Of a DNA stretch of 64,000 nt, positions 41,905 through 52,758 are shown piece after piece. The stretch's first letter is position 1. Each line of letters opens with the position of its first letter. This DNA is from Chlorops oryzae. Taxonomy: Eukaryota > Arthropoda > Insecta > Diptera > Chloropidae. The stretch is from positions 79,896,779 through 79,960,778 of the forward strand of contig CM035808.1 in assembly GCA_020466095.1 (NCBI GenBank). Reading direction: 5' to 3'. A program made the position numbers and the translations under genes. Under the pieces are notes generated by a model that saw nothing but the letters and a program-made list of their open reading frames with translations, was not told the origin of the DNA and did no database searches.

Positions 41905-44900
41905 TTAAGTCGTACGGGTTCGTGACTGTTCGGTTTGAATAGAGGGGACCTCTATTCCTGCGCGTTCGCTGGCACGTTGTCGTTCATATACTCTTGACTG
42001 AGTCATGATTCTTGCTGCAGCAGTAGATATTGCTCGCCATGCGTCAGGCGAGCCTACCATTTTCAATATTAAGTTTTGCGCTGTTATGCGTTCGCCAATA
42101 GCGTCTGCCATCTCTTCTCTAGCTTCGTTAAATCGAGGGCAGGTGAAAAGAACGTGGCTCGCATCTTCTGGTATCCCATCGCAGTTCGGGCAGAACGGAT
42201 CATCTTCGTGCTTGAAACGATGTAGATATTGTTTAAAAACTCCATGTCCGCTTAGGATCTGTGTGAGGTAGAAGTCTACCTCACCATGTTTTCTGTGAAC
42301 CCACACATCAAGATTTGGGATCATAGTGTGCGTCCATCTCCCTTTCATCGAAGCATCCCATCTCTGTTGCCATATACGCATGGTGGAGCGGCGCGTTTCC
42401 TCCTTCGATACGCTTCTATAACGGTTATCATGCAGTTCGCGGGCCAGCAGATCAAGCGGCGGCATGCTCGCTATAACGCAGGCAGCATCATTCGAAACAG
42501 TGCGAAAGGCACTGATTACGCGCAGCGCGCTTAGTCGGTAAGTACCTTTAGCGCCTGCAGCGTATGTTTTTTTCTCGATGGCTGCAGCCCAGATGGGAGC
42601 TGCGTATAATATCACAGAGCTAGTGACTCTTGCAAGGAGTTTACGTTTTGTGGCTCGTATTCCCGACGTGTTTGCCATTATTCGAGATAGGGCAAGTGTC
42701 ACTCTTGCGGCCTTATCGTTTACCATCTTCAAGTGGTCCCTAAAAACTATCCTGGTGTCTATGAGGACACCCAGATACCGCAGTAACGGCTTCGAGTTTA
42801 TTTGGAAGCCTCCACTCCAAAACGAGAGGACTTTACGCTTCTTGCGGGTGCTGAGAACCACCGATTCTGTTTTGTGGACAGCTAGTTGCAGCCCATTTCC
42901 ACGAAGCCAGCTAGTTACTCTATAAACTGCTGCTGCGCACCGTTCCGAAATTTCGTCTATAGTCTTTGCAACTACCACAATTGCCACATCGTCGGCATAG
43001 CCAACGTTTGTGCAGTTATCTGGAAGGACGACTTTAAGGACTCCATCATAAATCATGTTCCACAGGGCAGGACCGAGAACGGAGCCTTGCGGAACACCGC
43101 AGGAAACTGTGTACCGTTTTATTCCCGCGTCCGTCCATACCTGGAGCCAACGATCGCTAAAATAGTTGCACACTATTCTTCGAAGATATCAAGGGATTCC
43201 GAAAGCGTCCAGCGCTTGTGCTGTCTTCGACCAGTTTGCCGTGTTGAAAGCGTTTTTAACGTCCAGCGTGACCATTGCACAGTAATGCTTTGCCCCGCTT
43301 TTCCAACGTTCTCCGCTGGTGGCCTCACGGGCTATCTCGACGACCATACTAATAGCATCCAGTGTAGACTTCCCTTTTCGGAAACCGAATTGCCGCTCAC
43401 TCAATCCTCCGTGGTGTTACAAGGATTCATGTAGACGGTTGACCAAAACACTTTCCAGTGCTTTCCCGAGCTCATCCAGCATACACAAAGGCCGATACGC
43501 TGAAGGATCCTGCGGTTCTCTTCCCGGCTTGGGAAGCAGGACTAGCTCTTGCTTTTTCCAGGCTTTTGGAAACACTCCTTCCTCTAGGCATTTTGTGAAC
43601 AGACTTACAAATACGTTTGGGTCGTTTTTTATGGCCGCAATAACCGCAACACTAGGGATACCGTCCGGGCCCGGAGCCTTGTTGTTTCTCATGCGCTTCA
43701 TAGCATCATTTACTTCAGTGTGTGTTACCTGTGGTATTGAGACCAGGAGAGGCCGAGTGTTGGGAAAACACACCCTGTCTTCCGTCGATGGAAACAGCGT
43801 TGCCACTATATGGTCAATCACAAGCGGGTCTGTAGGTTGGGGCGATCTGCCGCCTCGAATCGACGACATCGCCACCTTATAGGCCTTCCCCCAAGGGTCA
43901 GCATCAGCACTCTTGCATAGCTCTCTAAAAGAACGCTTTTTGCTCCGCTTAATCTCCTTCTTCAAGGACCTACGGCATTCCACATAGTTTTCGTGTAGCA
44001 GTTGCCAGTTTTCGCTATCACGATTTCGTTGCGCAACTCGTCTTGTTCTGTTGCAGTCATCTCTCAGATGAGCAATCTCCTCATTCCACCAATAGGCGGG
44101 CTTTCGTGCTGGCTTTCGTCACGCGCGGGCATTGCAGCGTCGCAAGCTAAAACTAGTTTTGATGTCACCGTTTTTGCCATGCTAGCGGCTGACCCCGGAT
44201 ACTCCACACTGTCGCTCCAGACTAGTTTGAAGATTTCTTCGTCAAAAAGTCGGTGTTTCCATCGTCTTTTCGCATAGACGTTTGAGCTGCGCCGTTGCGG
44301 TGCTTCAAGTTCAACAATGATAGCACGATGATCGCTATGTAAGTAGATCTTTCCGACTAACCATTTTGCACTATCAACCAGCGATTCGTGGGCAAACGTT
44401 AGGTCAATGGCCGACCGATTCCGACCGGCTTCGAATGTGTGTTCGCCTGTGTTCAGGAGAACGACATCTAACTGAGAAAACCATTCCAGGAGTATTCTGC
44501 CTCTTGCGTTGTTGCAAGTGCTGCCCCAGCAAGTGGACCAAGCGTTGAAGTCGCCCGCTAAGATCAGTGGCGATTTGCCTCTGGTTTCTGTAACGATTTC
44601 CGAGAGTACCTGTTGAAATTCCTGTAAGCTTAAACTTGGAGGAGCATAGCAGGTATATAGGAAGACATCGTCTATCTTGGCCCATGTAAAGAAGCGCCGG
44701 CTGACTGAGGTAGAGCATTGGAAAGCTCTACCATTTGCTAACCATATAGCTGCTTTACCAGAGGCGTCCGAGATCCATGATGGACCCCTTTCGTCGTGAT
44801 ATTGTTCGCACAGCAAAGCTATGTCCATATTTTGCTCGTAACCGTATGGAACAGCAAATCCTGTGCCGCCCTACAGTGATTGAGATTTATTTGTATAATT

Positions 44901-44905
44901 CTCAT
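41905..44905 (-). pseudogene. ORF2 of R1-clade LINE 2
   Basis: It starts at the ATG 44905-44903 (MRIIQINLNHC). A shift near 44835 moves the endonuclease into the frame 44828-44064 (LAGDFNAWSTCWGS; HSDHRAI). RT pieces lie at 43983-43417 (NNKAPGPDGIPS, SAYRPLCMLDELGK), 43404-43189 (RQFGFRKGKST, DVKNAF) and 43173-41905 (GVPQGSVLGP, catalytic YADD near 43000). The C-terminal CPNC...H...C motif is near 42175. Four shifts or stops make it inactive. Confidence 0.82.
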
Positions 44906-46380
44906 TTACGCAGTTTTCCCATCGCTTTTTTAAACTCTGAGCAGCTAGCGTTTCCAACAGCGAGCTTTCCTTCACATAGGACACATTTGCTTTCTTTGCT
45001 GCACGCAGCGGCAAAGTGGCCTTCTTTTCCGCATCTGCGGCAAGACTTGCTGCAATCTTCTGGGAAATTGCAGTTTGCAATTTTGTGTCCAAAGCGCCAG
45101 CATTTAGTGCATCGTTTCGGTTCAACGCATTCGACGATTCGACAGTTTGACCAACCGATGCGAATCTTCCCAAGCTTAAACAATTTATCTGCATCTGCCG
45201 CAGGGATTTTCACAAACGCTGTTTGTATTCCCCTCCTTTTCCCAACCGGGATGCGGATGTTACTTTTCTCCAGGTTGTTTATACCTCCTTTCAGTTTAAA
45301 GACATCGCATACCTGTTGTTCGGATGTTATTTCGTCGAGATCTTTTATGACCACCGTCTTGGAGTGAGTCAATGTTGCAACCCGCGCTGAGTCGCCAAGC
45401 ACATTTTTCACTGCCGTCTGAAATGCTGCCGTGCTGCTTTTTAGGTACTTTTTAAGCTCAAGCAGAAGCTCATTCTTGGCGGTCCTGCGCACGCGCCTCA
45501 CCGCTTCTCCCAGACCCTTAAGCGTTTCGTCCGTTCTTATATCCCTGAGGATATCTGCGTAGCTCTTCTCTTCCGCAGATGCAATGATGATTGCATCCGG
45601 CTTGGATCGTTGGCGCAGCTTCTTTATGTTGCTCACTTTTTTCCACTCCTGGGTTTGAAGAGCTTGTTTCTGTGGAGGCTTTGCAGAGTTTTTGGGAAGT
45701 GCAGGGTTTATCCCAGTGACTGTTGCGTGAACTACTGCTTTTGCAGTTTTGCCTTCCGCTTCATTCTTGCCTTTTTTCCGGCTCTTCTTGTTTTTACGCT
45801 TCTTGTTCGCAGGCCCAGCGTGAATGACTTGCGTTGATGTTTAATTTTCCCTGGGTCGCTTCGTGCTTGTCGCTTGCCTCAGCCAAGGGGAAGTTTGGGA
45901 GCAACAGTCTGACTTGACCGTTTCCCTTGTTACTTTGTCTTGGAGTTCGATCTCTACCACCTCGTACAGAAGTTCAATGCCGTCGATCACCGGCTGGTGG
46001 ATAGCCCTGCGTCTTTTTTCATCGGCTTGCACCTCATTGGCCATTTCAGCGAGGGACCGTATCTTGCTTCCTAGGGTAAGGAACGCATTTTCTGGAGCCT
46101 TCTGCTGCTCCTGGCGCGACGTTGCTGTTGTCCCTATAGGGGTGCACGATTTGTCACAAATAAACGCAGTCGATGGTGTAGAAACCGGCGGCCTTGCAAT
46201 TTTCGACGCTTTTCGGAACGAGTTTGAAGATTCCGCGGTGCTTGTGTCTACATTGATGCTGGGAGTGTGTTCTGGCACGCTATCAGCATCTCTGTTTTCC
46301 GTTGTTGTTTTCATTGTTGTTGTTGTTGTTGTTTGTGTATTTATTTTGTTGGGTCCCCACTCGAGGCCGTTATCGTCCAT
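44902..46380 (-). pseudogene. ORF1 of R1-clade LINE 2
   Basis: One frame of 492 codons from the ATG at 46380, interrupted only by a TAA at 45841-45843. The N-terminal third is Thr/Ser-rich with a helix around GSKIRSLAEMANEV. A Lys-rich tract follows the stop. The C-terminal part contains CTKCWRFGHKIANC and CRRCGKEGHFAAAC knuckles (about 45130-45010) and a third CVLC cluster. The single nonsense codon makes this the better preserved of the two ORF1 copies. Confidence 0.82.
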
Positions 46381-46842
46381 TGAAATGTGCAGTCACCTTC
46401 ATGACCCCATGGTTGGCTTTGCATGCAGGGAGTTCCATGCGAGGGTTGACGAATCTCCTTATGGGAGAGTACGTTCAGAGCCGGGTCGGTGTAAGTCAGG
46501 AGTATGCTCAACTGAGCCTGCACCACCAACTTAACGGTGTCATTGTCGGAGCGTTTCTCGAGTCCTGCCAGGGTTTTAACGGGACGGAGGCAGGTGTACC
46601 ATTAGCCCAAAAGCCACTTCGGTAGACTGTCACTTCTACCTACTGAGGTTTCAGAATGATACGCCCTCCAGCCCAAATTCGTCGAAACATATCCGTAATC
46701 CAAATCAAAGTCCAAATTCAATCCAGTTCATCGTAGCCGTAGACAAGGTCCACGGTCGCCGTTCTCGTTAGTTCGCTCACAAACGTCGTCATGTTGACGG
46801 CAATCCCAAGCGTTGCCTTGTGTGTAAACACCCATTGCCACC

Positions 46843-46898
46843 CTGTGTGTATGTGTGTGTATATGTGTGTGTGTGTGTATGTGTGTGTGTGTGTGTAT
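46843..46898. repeat. TG microsatellite, right half
   Basis: TGTGTGTATGTGTGTGTATA followed by longer TG runs, adjoining the 5' end of LINE 2. Confidence 0.9.
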
Positions 46899-47109
46899 CT
46901 TTCTGTCCTTCTCTAGGATTGGTCGAATTTCGACCACTGGGCGAACCTAGTATATATAAAATATGTGGGATACAATGAAAAGAAAAGAAATGTTAAATGA
47001 TCTGTTACTTGGTAGTTTACTAAAAAAAATGCTTTTTCTTAATTTGACCATCTCTCTCCTTCTTCAGATTTACATTAATAAGTGACCTGTCGTAACATCT
47101 CGCATTGGC
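46899..47109. other. Unassigned DNA
   Basis: Nothing recognised between the microsatellite and the BEL remnant. Confidence 0.35.
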
Positions 47110-47590
47110 AGATTCATTGCAGCAGTGGAAGGGCATGTGTTTGCACAAATTGTTTCAAGACAACCACGTCAAGAAATTAACACGTCGAATTGGAATTTGC
47201 CAAATAACATAGAATTGGCTGATATAGACTTCGCTCGGCTGAATAAGATAGACTTTCTATTGGGAGCAGAATTCTATCATCGAACCAGCGTGTTCGGCTG
47301 AATCATAGCAGGGAACGTTCAACAGCCGGAGGAGTAAACAGCTGTCTGTGGCAATTGCTCTAAAGATGATCTAGAAGATGCAATAGCCAAATTCTGGAAA
47401 CATGAAGAAACGCCTGAAGTATGCAACACAATGACAGTGGAGGGGAAACTGTGTGAAGAACATTTCACGCTAAATACAACTAAAACGGAAACGGTTCGCT
47501 ACCCTTTGCTGGCGATATTGGCATGTTGGGCGAACCACATTATTTCATACCTTACCAATGCATATTGCGTGCACTTCATGGTTTAATGAA
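47110..47590 (+). pseudogene. BEL/Pao protease-to-RT remnant
   Basis: The plus strand encodes the protease C-terminal half (WNLPNNIELADIDFARLN then IDFLLGAEFY, about 47191-47275). Then comes the conserved linker DLEDAIAKFWKHEE with CEEHF (about 47369-47470) and, after a shift, an RT-entry-like EPHYFIPYQ (about 47530). This is the order found in BEL/Pao pol. It could be the continuation of element A, whose protease homology stops at about 33600. Stops and shifts abound. Confidence 0.65.
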
Positions 47591-47727
47591 AATAACGAAT
47601 GCTTTAATCATAGAATCAATTTCTTAGAAAAACTCGTAAGAGTTTTACTTTTCAAACATTGCAAGTGGTCTGTAGTTGACAATAGAGGCAAAAATGATGC
47701 TTAATTAAATATTATGCTTCACAAGTA

Positions 47728-47775
47728 GCGGAGTGTTTCCGGTTGTGCACATAGTTTTGTTTTTCTGTAATATCT
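47728..47775. mobile_element. Fragment of the pogo-like element end
   Basis: GTAGCGGAGTGTTTCCGGTTGTG followed by CACATAGTTTTGTTTTTC parallels the left end of the element at 3001 (GTAGGGGAATG...GATTGTGGACATAGTTTTGTTTTTC). No matching right end was found nearby. Confidence 0.55.
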
Positions 47776-49104
47776 CAATACTATGCCGTGATATGAAAAT
47801 CTCCATTTGTGGGCGTGGCAGTGGGCGGGCCATATGAATTTTTTTCCTACACCTTTCACTCGCCTTGGTCAACATATGTTGTGAATTTGAAGCTCCTACG
47901 CCTTTTACTTCACAAGTTATGATAAACCCTTATTTTTGGGCTTATTTGTAGGCGTGGCTCGAGGAGGACGGCGTCCATTTTTCCAGAATATGTCCTTTTT
48001 CGTAGTTTACCAGTACACCAAATATCAATGAAATGTGTTGAGTGGTTCGCACGTTACAAGCATTTTACAGAAAACACATTAAATTTATTTGTGGGCGTGG
48101 CAGTTTTCGGATGTCTCCCATTTTTACTTAGGATCATACTTAGGAGCTTAGTTCTCCTTGTTACAAGATTCGCACAAAACTAATATACCCCCCTTACGCT
48201 GGGTATAAAAATTGCAAAATCGGAGAGTTGCAAATTTGGAAATCTATAAAATACATATATAATTCGAAAAATCCAAAATCTAAAAGTTAAAAAAACAAGT
48301 AAGGGTGTTATGGTGAGGTGATTTTGACAATAAAATACCCGATACAGACACACACGTTTTAAAAATTTTTAAACCACGCCCAAGAAACAGGACCACTAAG
48401 AAAGATTATGCAACAGGTTTTTAAGGCCATTAGGGACCCCATATACCAACTTTTGTTAAATTTCGGTATGAAAGCCGCGCCTTTGCCACGCCCACTTTTC
48501 CAATTTTTTTAAAATTATAATCGGAGGCTGAAATATACGCTCAAATTCTAATTTTAATTATAACATTTCGAAAAAGTCAGATTTTGAGGTAGTTTTCGGA
48601 TTTTTGTGACAGACCCTAGTAGGTACTAGAGGTAAACTTAAATAAATCGAATTATTAAATAATCCAAAAATTGAAAATTAGTAGATCAAAAAACTAAAAA
48701 AAAAAATTAAGTCAGCTTACTTGAACATCTTTACATGTTTATTTGAATTTTTCCTAAACTTTCTTCTTCTTTCTTCTCTTTATATAATATTAATTCCCAA
48801 TGCCACAATAGTATTTCTTATTTTAAAAGCACTTTGACCTTCCAAACACACGATAACCATATTTAACAACTTCTTTTTATTGGGTTACACTCGGATAAAC
48901 AATCGGAATATACCCTTTTGCACAAGGTGTATCGGGTAAAAAAAAGTCCTTGATTTTGCGCCTATCGTCTTTGCTTAGGTTATAAGTTTTTTAACAACAT
49001 TACAGCATCAATCTGTAAATATTTTTATTCTTTATTGAATGCTTAAAATTCGAGGAAAAGCAGTACACACTTCCTAAAGGACAAAATTATTTTTTCAAAT
49101 GAAT
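47776..49104. repeat. Degenerate repeats with GGGCGTGG motifs
   Basis: TGTGGGCGTGGCAG occurs at about 47810 and 48090, with related GTAGGCGTGGCTC at 47950. The inverse GCCACGCCCACTTTTCC is at about 48485 and GAAACCACGCCC-like sequence at 48370. GGGTATAAA-type ends lie at about 48200 and 48900. This looks like several decayed copies of a fly MITE. No coding sequence. Confidence 0.4.
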
Positions 49105-49226
49105 CTACAATTTCATTTTATAATCTTTTTTTTATTAAGCTAATTGTTGGATAAATGCTCGAATTCACAGTTACCCAAAAAAACCGGCGAAAAAATTGAA
49201 TGGTCAACGAATTTTTGACTCAATAG
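49105..49226. repeat. Inverted repeat, left member
   Basis: 122 bp, from CTACAATTTCATTTTATAAT to GACTCAATAG, inverted at 53581-53701 with few differences. The pair encloses the CR1-like LINE and the 1.09-kb LTR. Confidence 0.75.
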
Positions 49227-49239
49227 CCCAAATCTCTAA

Positions 49240-51047
49240 ACTACTCTAAATTTTGCCATCCTTTTAACTAAGTTGGACAAATACTATGGATTTGATTTAC
49301 ATGCCATTGAGATAATAAAAAGTTACTTGAACAATAGATACCAGCGTGTGAAAGCAAATGGAAAACCATCTAATTTAGCAAATGTATGGCCAGGAGTGCC
49401 TCAAGGTTCAATTCTGGGACCAATTTAATTTATGTTATTTATTAATTACATTGTTCACTGCTGCAAGGATACCTCCATACACTTATATGGGGACGACGCA
49501 CAAATTGATCTTTCTCGACCCATTGGACTTTCCGAAGATCTTGTGTGCAGGATTAATGAAGATCTTGAGAGAATTCGCGAATGGTCTTGGCGAAATAATT
49601 TGAAACTCAACGGATCCAAATCGCAAGCATTAATGGTATGCCACGAATTGTATGAAGCTACCTCTCTGCCTACATTGTATATTGACAATGCTGTCATCAA
49701 GTACGAGAATAGTGTCACAAGTTTGGGATTCACTTTAAACAGTACATTAAGCTGTTGCGACCATGTAAACCATACAGTTAGGAAAATGTATTCTGTGATT
49801 CGAAGGTTGTGGGCTACGTCTAGTTTTCTTGCAATTGATACAAAATTAAAAATAGTTAAAACACTATCAAGTATGTGATTGGTTTCCCTTTCTCGGAGAA
49901 AGGTAATTCAATTCCCTAACAAGTGTGAATCATTTCCACTTTCCCTTTAAAAGGGGTAATTCAAATTCCCATAGTAACTTGGTAGGGAAAATGTTTGTTT
50001 TTTCGTTTAAACAGCACGTATTTAGGTCTTTTGCGGTGCATTTTATGAAAGAATAAAGCGTTCGTTTGTTTTTATGATTTTTCTTCGACTTAATTATTTT
50101 TCTTTAAGTTTTAAATTATTTAAAATGTAACTCCGCCCAAGTAACCTAACCTAACTCCTCTTAAAAAAACCTAAAGAAAAAAGTATTCGCTAGTATCAAA
50201 AGGGTGGTATCACTCAAATCAGCTGTCAAAATCGAATAACAAGAAGTTTGCTACGTTTAAATATTGTTTAAATTTATATTCTTCGGTAAAAAATGTAAGT
50301 TGAATGCCTAAAATGTAAACTTTAATGCTTAATGTTATTTTTCGATTCTCGGGAGAACAATCACACCATAAATTAAATCCCGGGAATCGTACTTCCCCTG
50401 GGAAATGAAAACCCAGGGAAACCAATCACACACCTGTATTAGTTCCATTGATGTCCTATGGTGGCCTCATATATGGAAGCTTAGATGCTGCCTCCAAGCA
50501 AAAGTATCAACATGTTCTTAATAATGCAGCCCGCTATGTTTTCACCCTAAGAAAATTTGACCACATCTCAATTTATTCCAGACATATTCTTAAGAGTGGT
50601 GTCTCTATATTCTTTAATGTACAGCACCTTATATTCCATCATAAGCTAATTCATACTACTTGCCCACGTTATCTATATGAAGAGCTCAATTTTGCCCAAT
50701 CCTCGAGAACGTGCAATCTCATACTGCCTTAACTGTTATTTAAGGTACCTCTCGAGCTCTAGAATGTTCTTCGTCAGTGCAATAAAGCTATGGAATTCCT
50801 TACCTGTAAACATTAAATCAATTCGAAACTTTGGGCTCTTTAGATTGGCTGTTAATAGGCTTTTTAACCCATAACTTTCCCGCTTTCTACTCCTCTTTCT
50901 CTTTTCTCTGAAGCTTACTCTATTATTCTCATCCATAGGCATAGGTAAAAGTAATTTATATTTGCTTAAGTTATTTACGTAAGATTAGATGTACTACATA
51001 AGGTCCGCCTCATTGTACAAACTATTGAATAAATTGAATTGAATTGA
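49240..51047 (+). mobile_element. 5'-truncated CR1-like LINE, second copy
   Basis: It starts inside RT (LNFAILLTKL frame, about 49250) and runs to a 3' end of TTGAA repeats (about 51018-51047). It is related throughout to the RT and C-terminal domain of the LINE at 28450-32478. It retains PGVPQGSILGP (49390), the catalytic YGDD-type motif LYGDDAQ (49480) and the C-terminal domain. Defects are a TAA at 49426-49428 and shifts. A MITE interrupts it at 49868. Confidence 0.8.
49868..50436. mobile_element. 569-bp MITE with TAT duplication
   Basis: The ends CAAGTATGTGATTGGTTTCC and the inverse of CAGGTGTGTGATTGGTTTCC form 22-bp inverted repeats. TAT flanks both sides (49865-49867, 50437-50439). Removing the element and one TAT rejoins the LINE RT frame. 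The 3-bp duplication hints at a PIF/Harbinger-type element, though the usual TTA/TAA is not seen. No coding sequence. Confidence 0.75.
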
Positions 51048-51229
51048 ATTCAATATATATTCAACCAAGGTATTGAAATTCATCCTCAACAGTAAGGACT
51101 CTGGGTGAAAAAATTGTTATTCAAAGTTTTTGTACTCACCATATTGTATGCGTATTTTGATATAGCTGTAGTTTTTGTTGTTAGATGATGTCGCCTTTTA
51201 CTTGCGCCGCTTGTTCCATTTTTTATTAT

Positions 51230-51266
<37 letters not shown>

Positions 51267-51657
51267 GTTTTTTTTTTATATAAAATTTTTATTCAAGGTA
51301 ATCTGTTATGCCCTTATTGCGATTGTGCTGCTAAAGTGCCCTTCGGAAGTTTCACTCACACCCGGACCCTGACGAATTAGGTTTCACCACTGTTCGACAG
51401 GTTATAGCAGTGCAGTACAAAAAGGGTAACAACAAAATAATTGATATAATTCGGTTCATTTATGTCGTTTTTCATTGAAGCGACTTTCGGAAGTTTCACT
51501 CACGCCCAGGCCCCACTGAATAAGGTTTCACCACAGTTCAGTAGGTTCCAATAAAATAACTCAAATATATATATGTTAGTGTGACCGCCGTACTGTTGTG
51601 AAAGGATCGTGATTCGAACCCGACTATTCTTAGTCGAAAACCGGCTGCGCCATAAAT
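51048..51657. other. Microsatellite and two direct repeats beside the LTR
   Basis: (TA)n at about 51230-51266. CGGAAGTTTCACTCAC begins a direct repeat at 51345-51410 that recurs at 51488-51550 with the same TTTCACCAC and CAGGT/TAGGT blocks. The segment 51560-51657 is probably leader of the minus-strand LTR element, since it holds its primer site. Confidence 0.5.
51641..51652 (-). promoter_or_regulatory. Primer-binding site (minus), serine-tRNA type
   Basis: On the minus strand TGGCGCAGCCGG starts 5 bp after the LTR end. It is the same type as at 9564. Confidence 0.65.
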
Positions 51658-52743
51658 TGTTGCGTGCTGGAAATGGACGTCTAAGCGAATACCACAAATA
51701 AGAACGCCATTGAAATTCAGTTACAATTATTGTTTATTGAAGTCCTTTTTCTTCTTATATATGACAATCCTATTCTGGCTTACTTAACTGCCCTAATCTC
51801 TAGCTACACTGAGATCCACACATTGTCGTCCTGGCTCGTAAGTAGGTGCGCCAAAATTGAGATCTGATTAGACTTTCGATTCCAAACTGCAAGTCCTCTT
51901 CCATAGATCGAAGCTCCGCTTAAATAGATCAATATTGCCGATCTAGCAATATTGGATATTGATTGATTTCATTAGTATGACTTCGAACTTCCCCTGCCGG
52001 TGTGCCTACGTTGCAATTGTTGTTGTTGCACCTGGCTCTTGTTGTTCTGTTGCGTTGATTGCCCTTCCTGATCGCCTGTTGTTGTTGTTTCCAATAGCTT
52101 TATTGCTGTGTTTCTATTGTTGATGTAGGACTGCCTTTGAAGACGTTAAACCGCTTATGCCGTTGCTTATTGCTTGCTCGTGGTCTTTCGTCTTTTCCCC
52201 CGCTTACCCTTTCGATCGGTATGCTTGCTTACGTAATTGTTCTCAGTAGTTGAGTTCTACTGTTGTTGTTGTTCTTGCTGAAGGGTGTCGGATTTCGAGC
52301 TTGGTGCTGTGTCGTCGAACTCCTTTGCTGCGATTTAATTGTTTTTACATGTTTTGGCACTTTTCCCCGCTTAGAGCTGGTAGCGTGACCTTAGAGTGTG
52401 AAGTGACGCTTTTCGACTCACAACAAATCCATGAACTCACTGCCACTTACTTATTCTAAAAAATCGCACCTACTTATAACTTACGGCTAGGTTCGCCACC
52501 GCGAACTCTGCTGCAGTCTCTTCTTTTGACACTGCAGCGACCTTCTCATGCAGTCCAATTGCACTCTGCATGCTCACTTCTTCCGTAATTTGCTTGTCCC
52601 ATATTTCCGCGCGTGCCGTCTTGACCTCGTTCTTTCCAATGTCTGCTTACGGGTGCGTTTTTTGTTGTTGACCCGTATTCGTTGTGAATCTTTATGCTTA
52701 CAGTGGGCCCTCGACTATGATGTACATGTACATACTCACAACA
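51658..52743 (-). repeat. 1,086-bp gypsy-type LTR
   Basis: The minus strand runs from TGTTGTGAGTATG to GCACGCAACA, with TGTTG/CAACA ends. It is followed downstream by a primer-binding site and preceded by a polypurine tract. Open frames inside (52250-52943, plus) are in low-complexity TTG-rich sequence and are not genes. No flanking duplication is seen, and no second LTR lies in the window. Confidence 0.75.
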
Positions 52744-52758
52744 TTCCTCCCCCCCACC
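52744..52758 (-). promoter_or_regulatory. Polypurine tract upstream of the LTR
   Basis: GGTGGGGGGGAGGAA on the minus strand abuts the LTR start, which marks the sequence to its right as the 3' interior of an element. Confidence 0.65.

Larger units (their letters stand above)
41748..46842 (-). mobile_element. R1-clade LINE number 2, full length, in a CA repeat
   Basis: Minus-strand element of 5.1 kb with a short A tail (41748-41755). Microsatellite lies on both sides, and target copies of about 20 bp, TGTGTGTATGTGTGTGTATG-like, are visible at each end. The 5' end (minus strand GGGTGGCAATGGGTGT) matches LINE 1. ORF1 and ORF2 overlap by ATGA (44902-44905). Insertion into ACAY-type repeats is a known trait of Waldo/Mino-type R1-clade LINEs. 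Confidence 0.85.

Noticed and set aside
46728..46937. His/Thr-repeat frame on the minus strand
   Set aside because: The His-Thr run is the translation of the TG/CA microsatellite.
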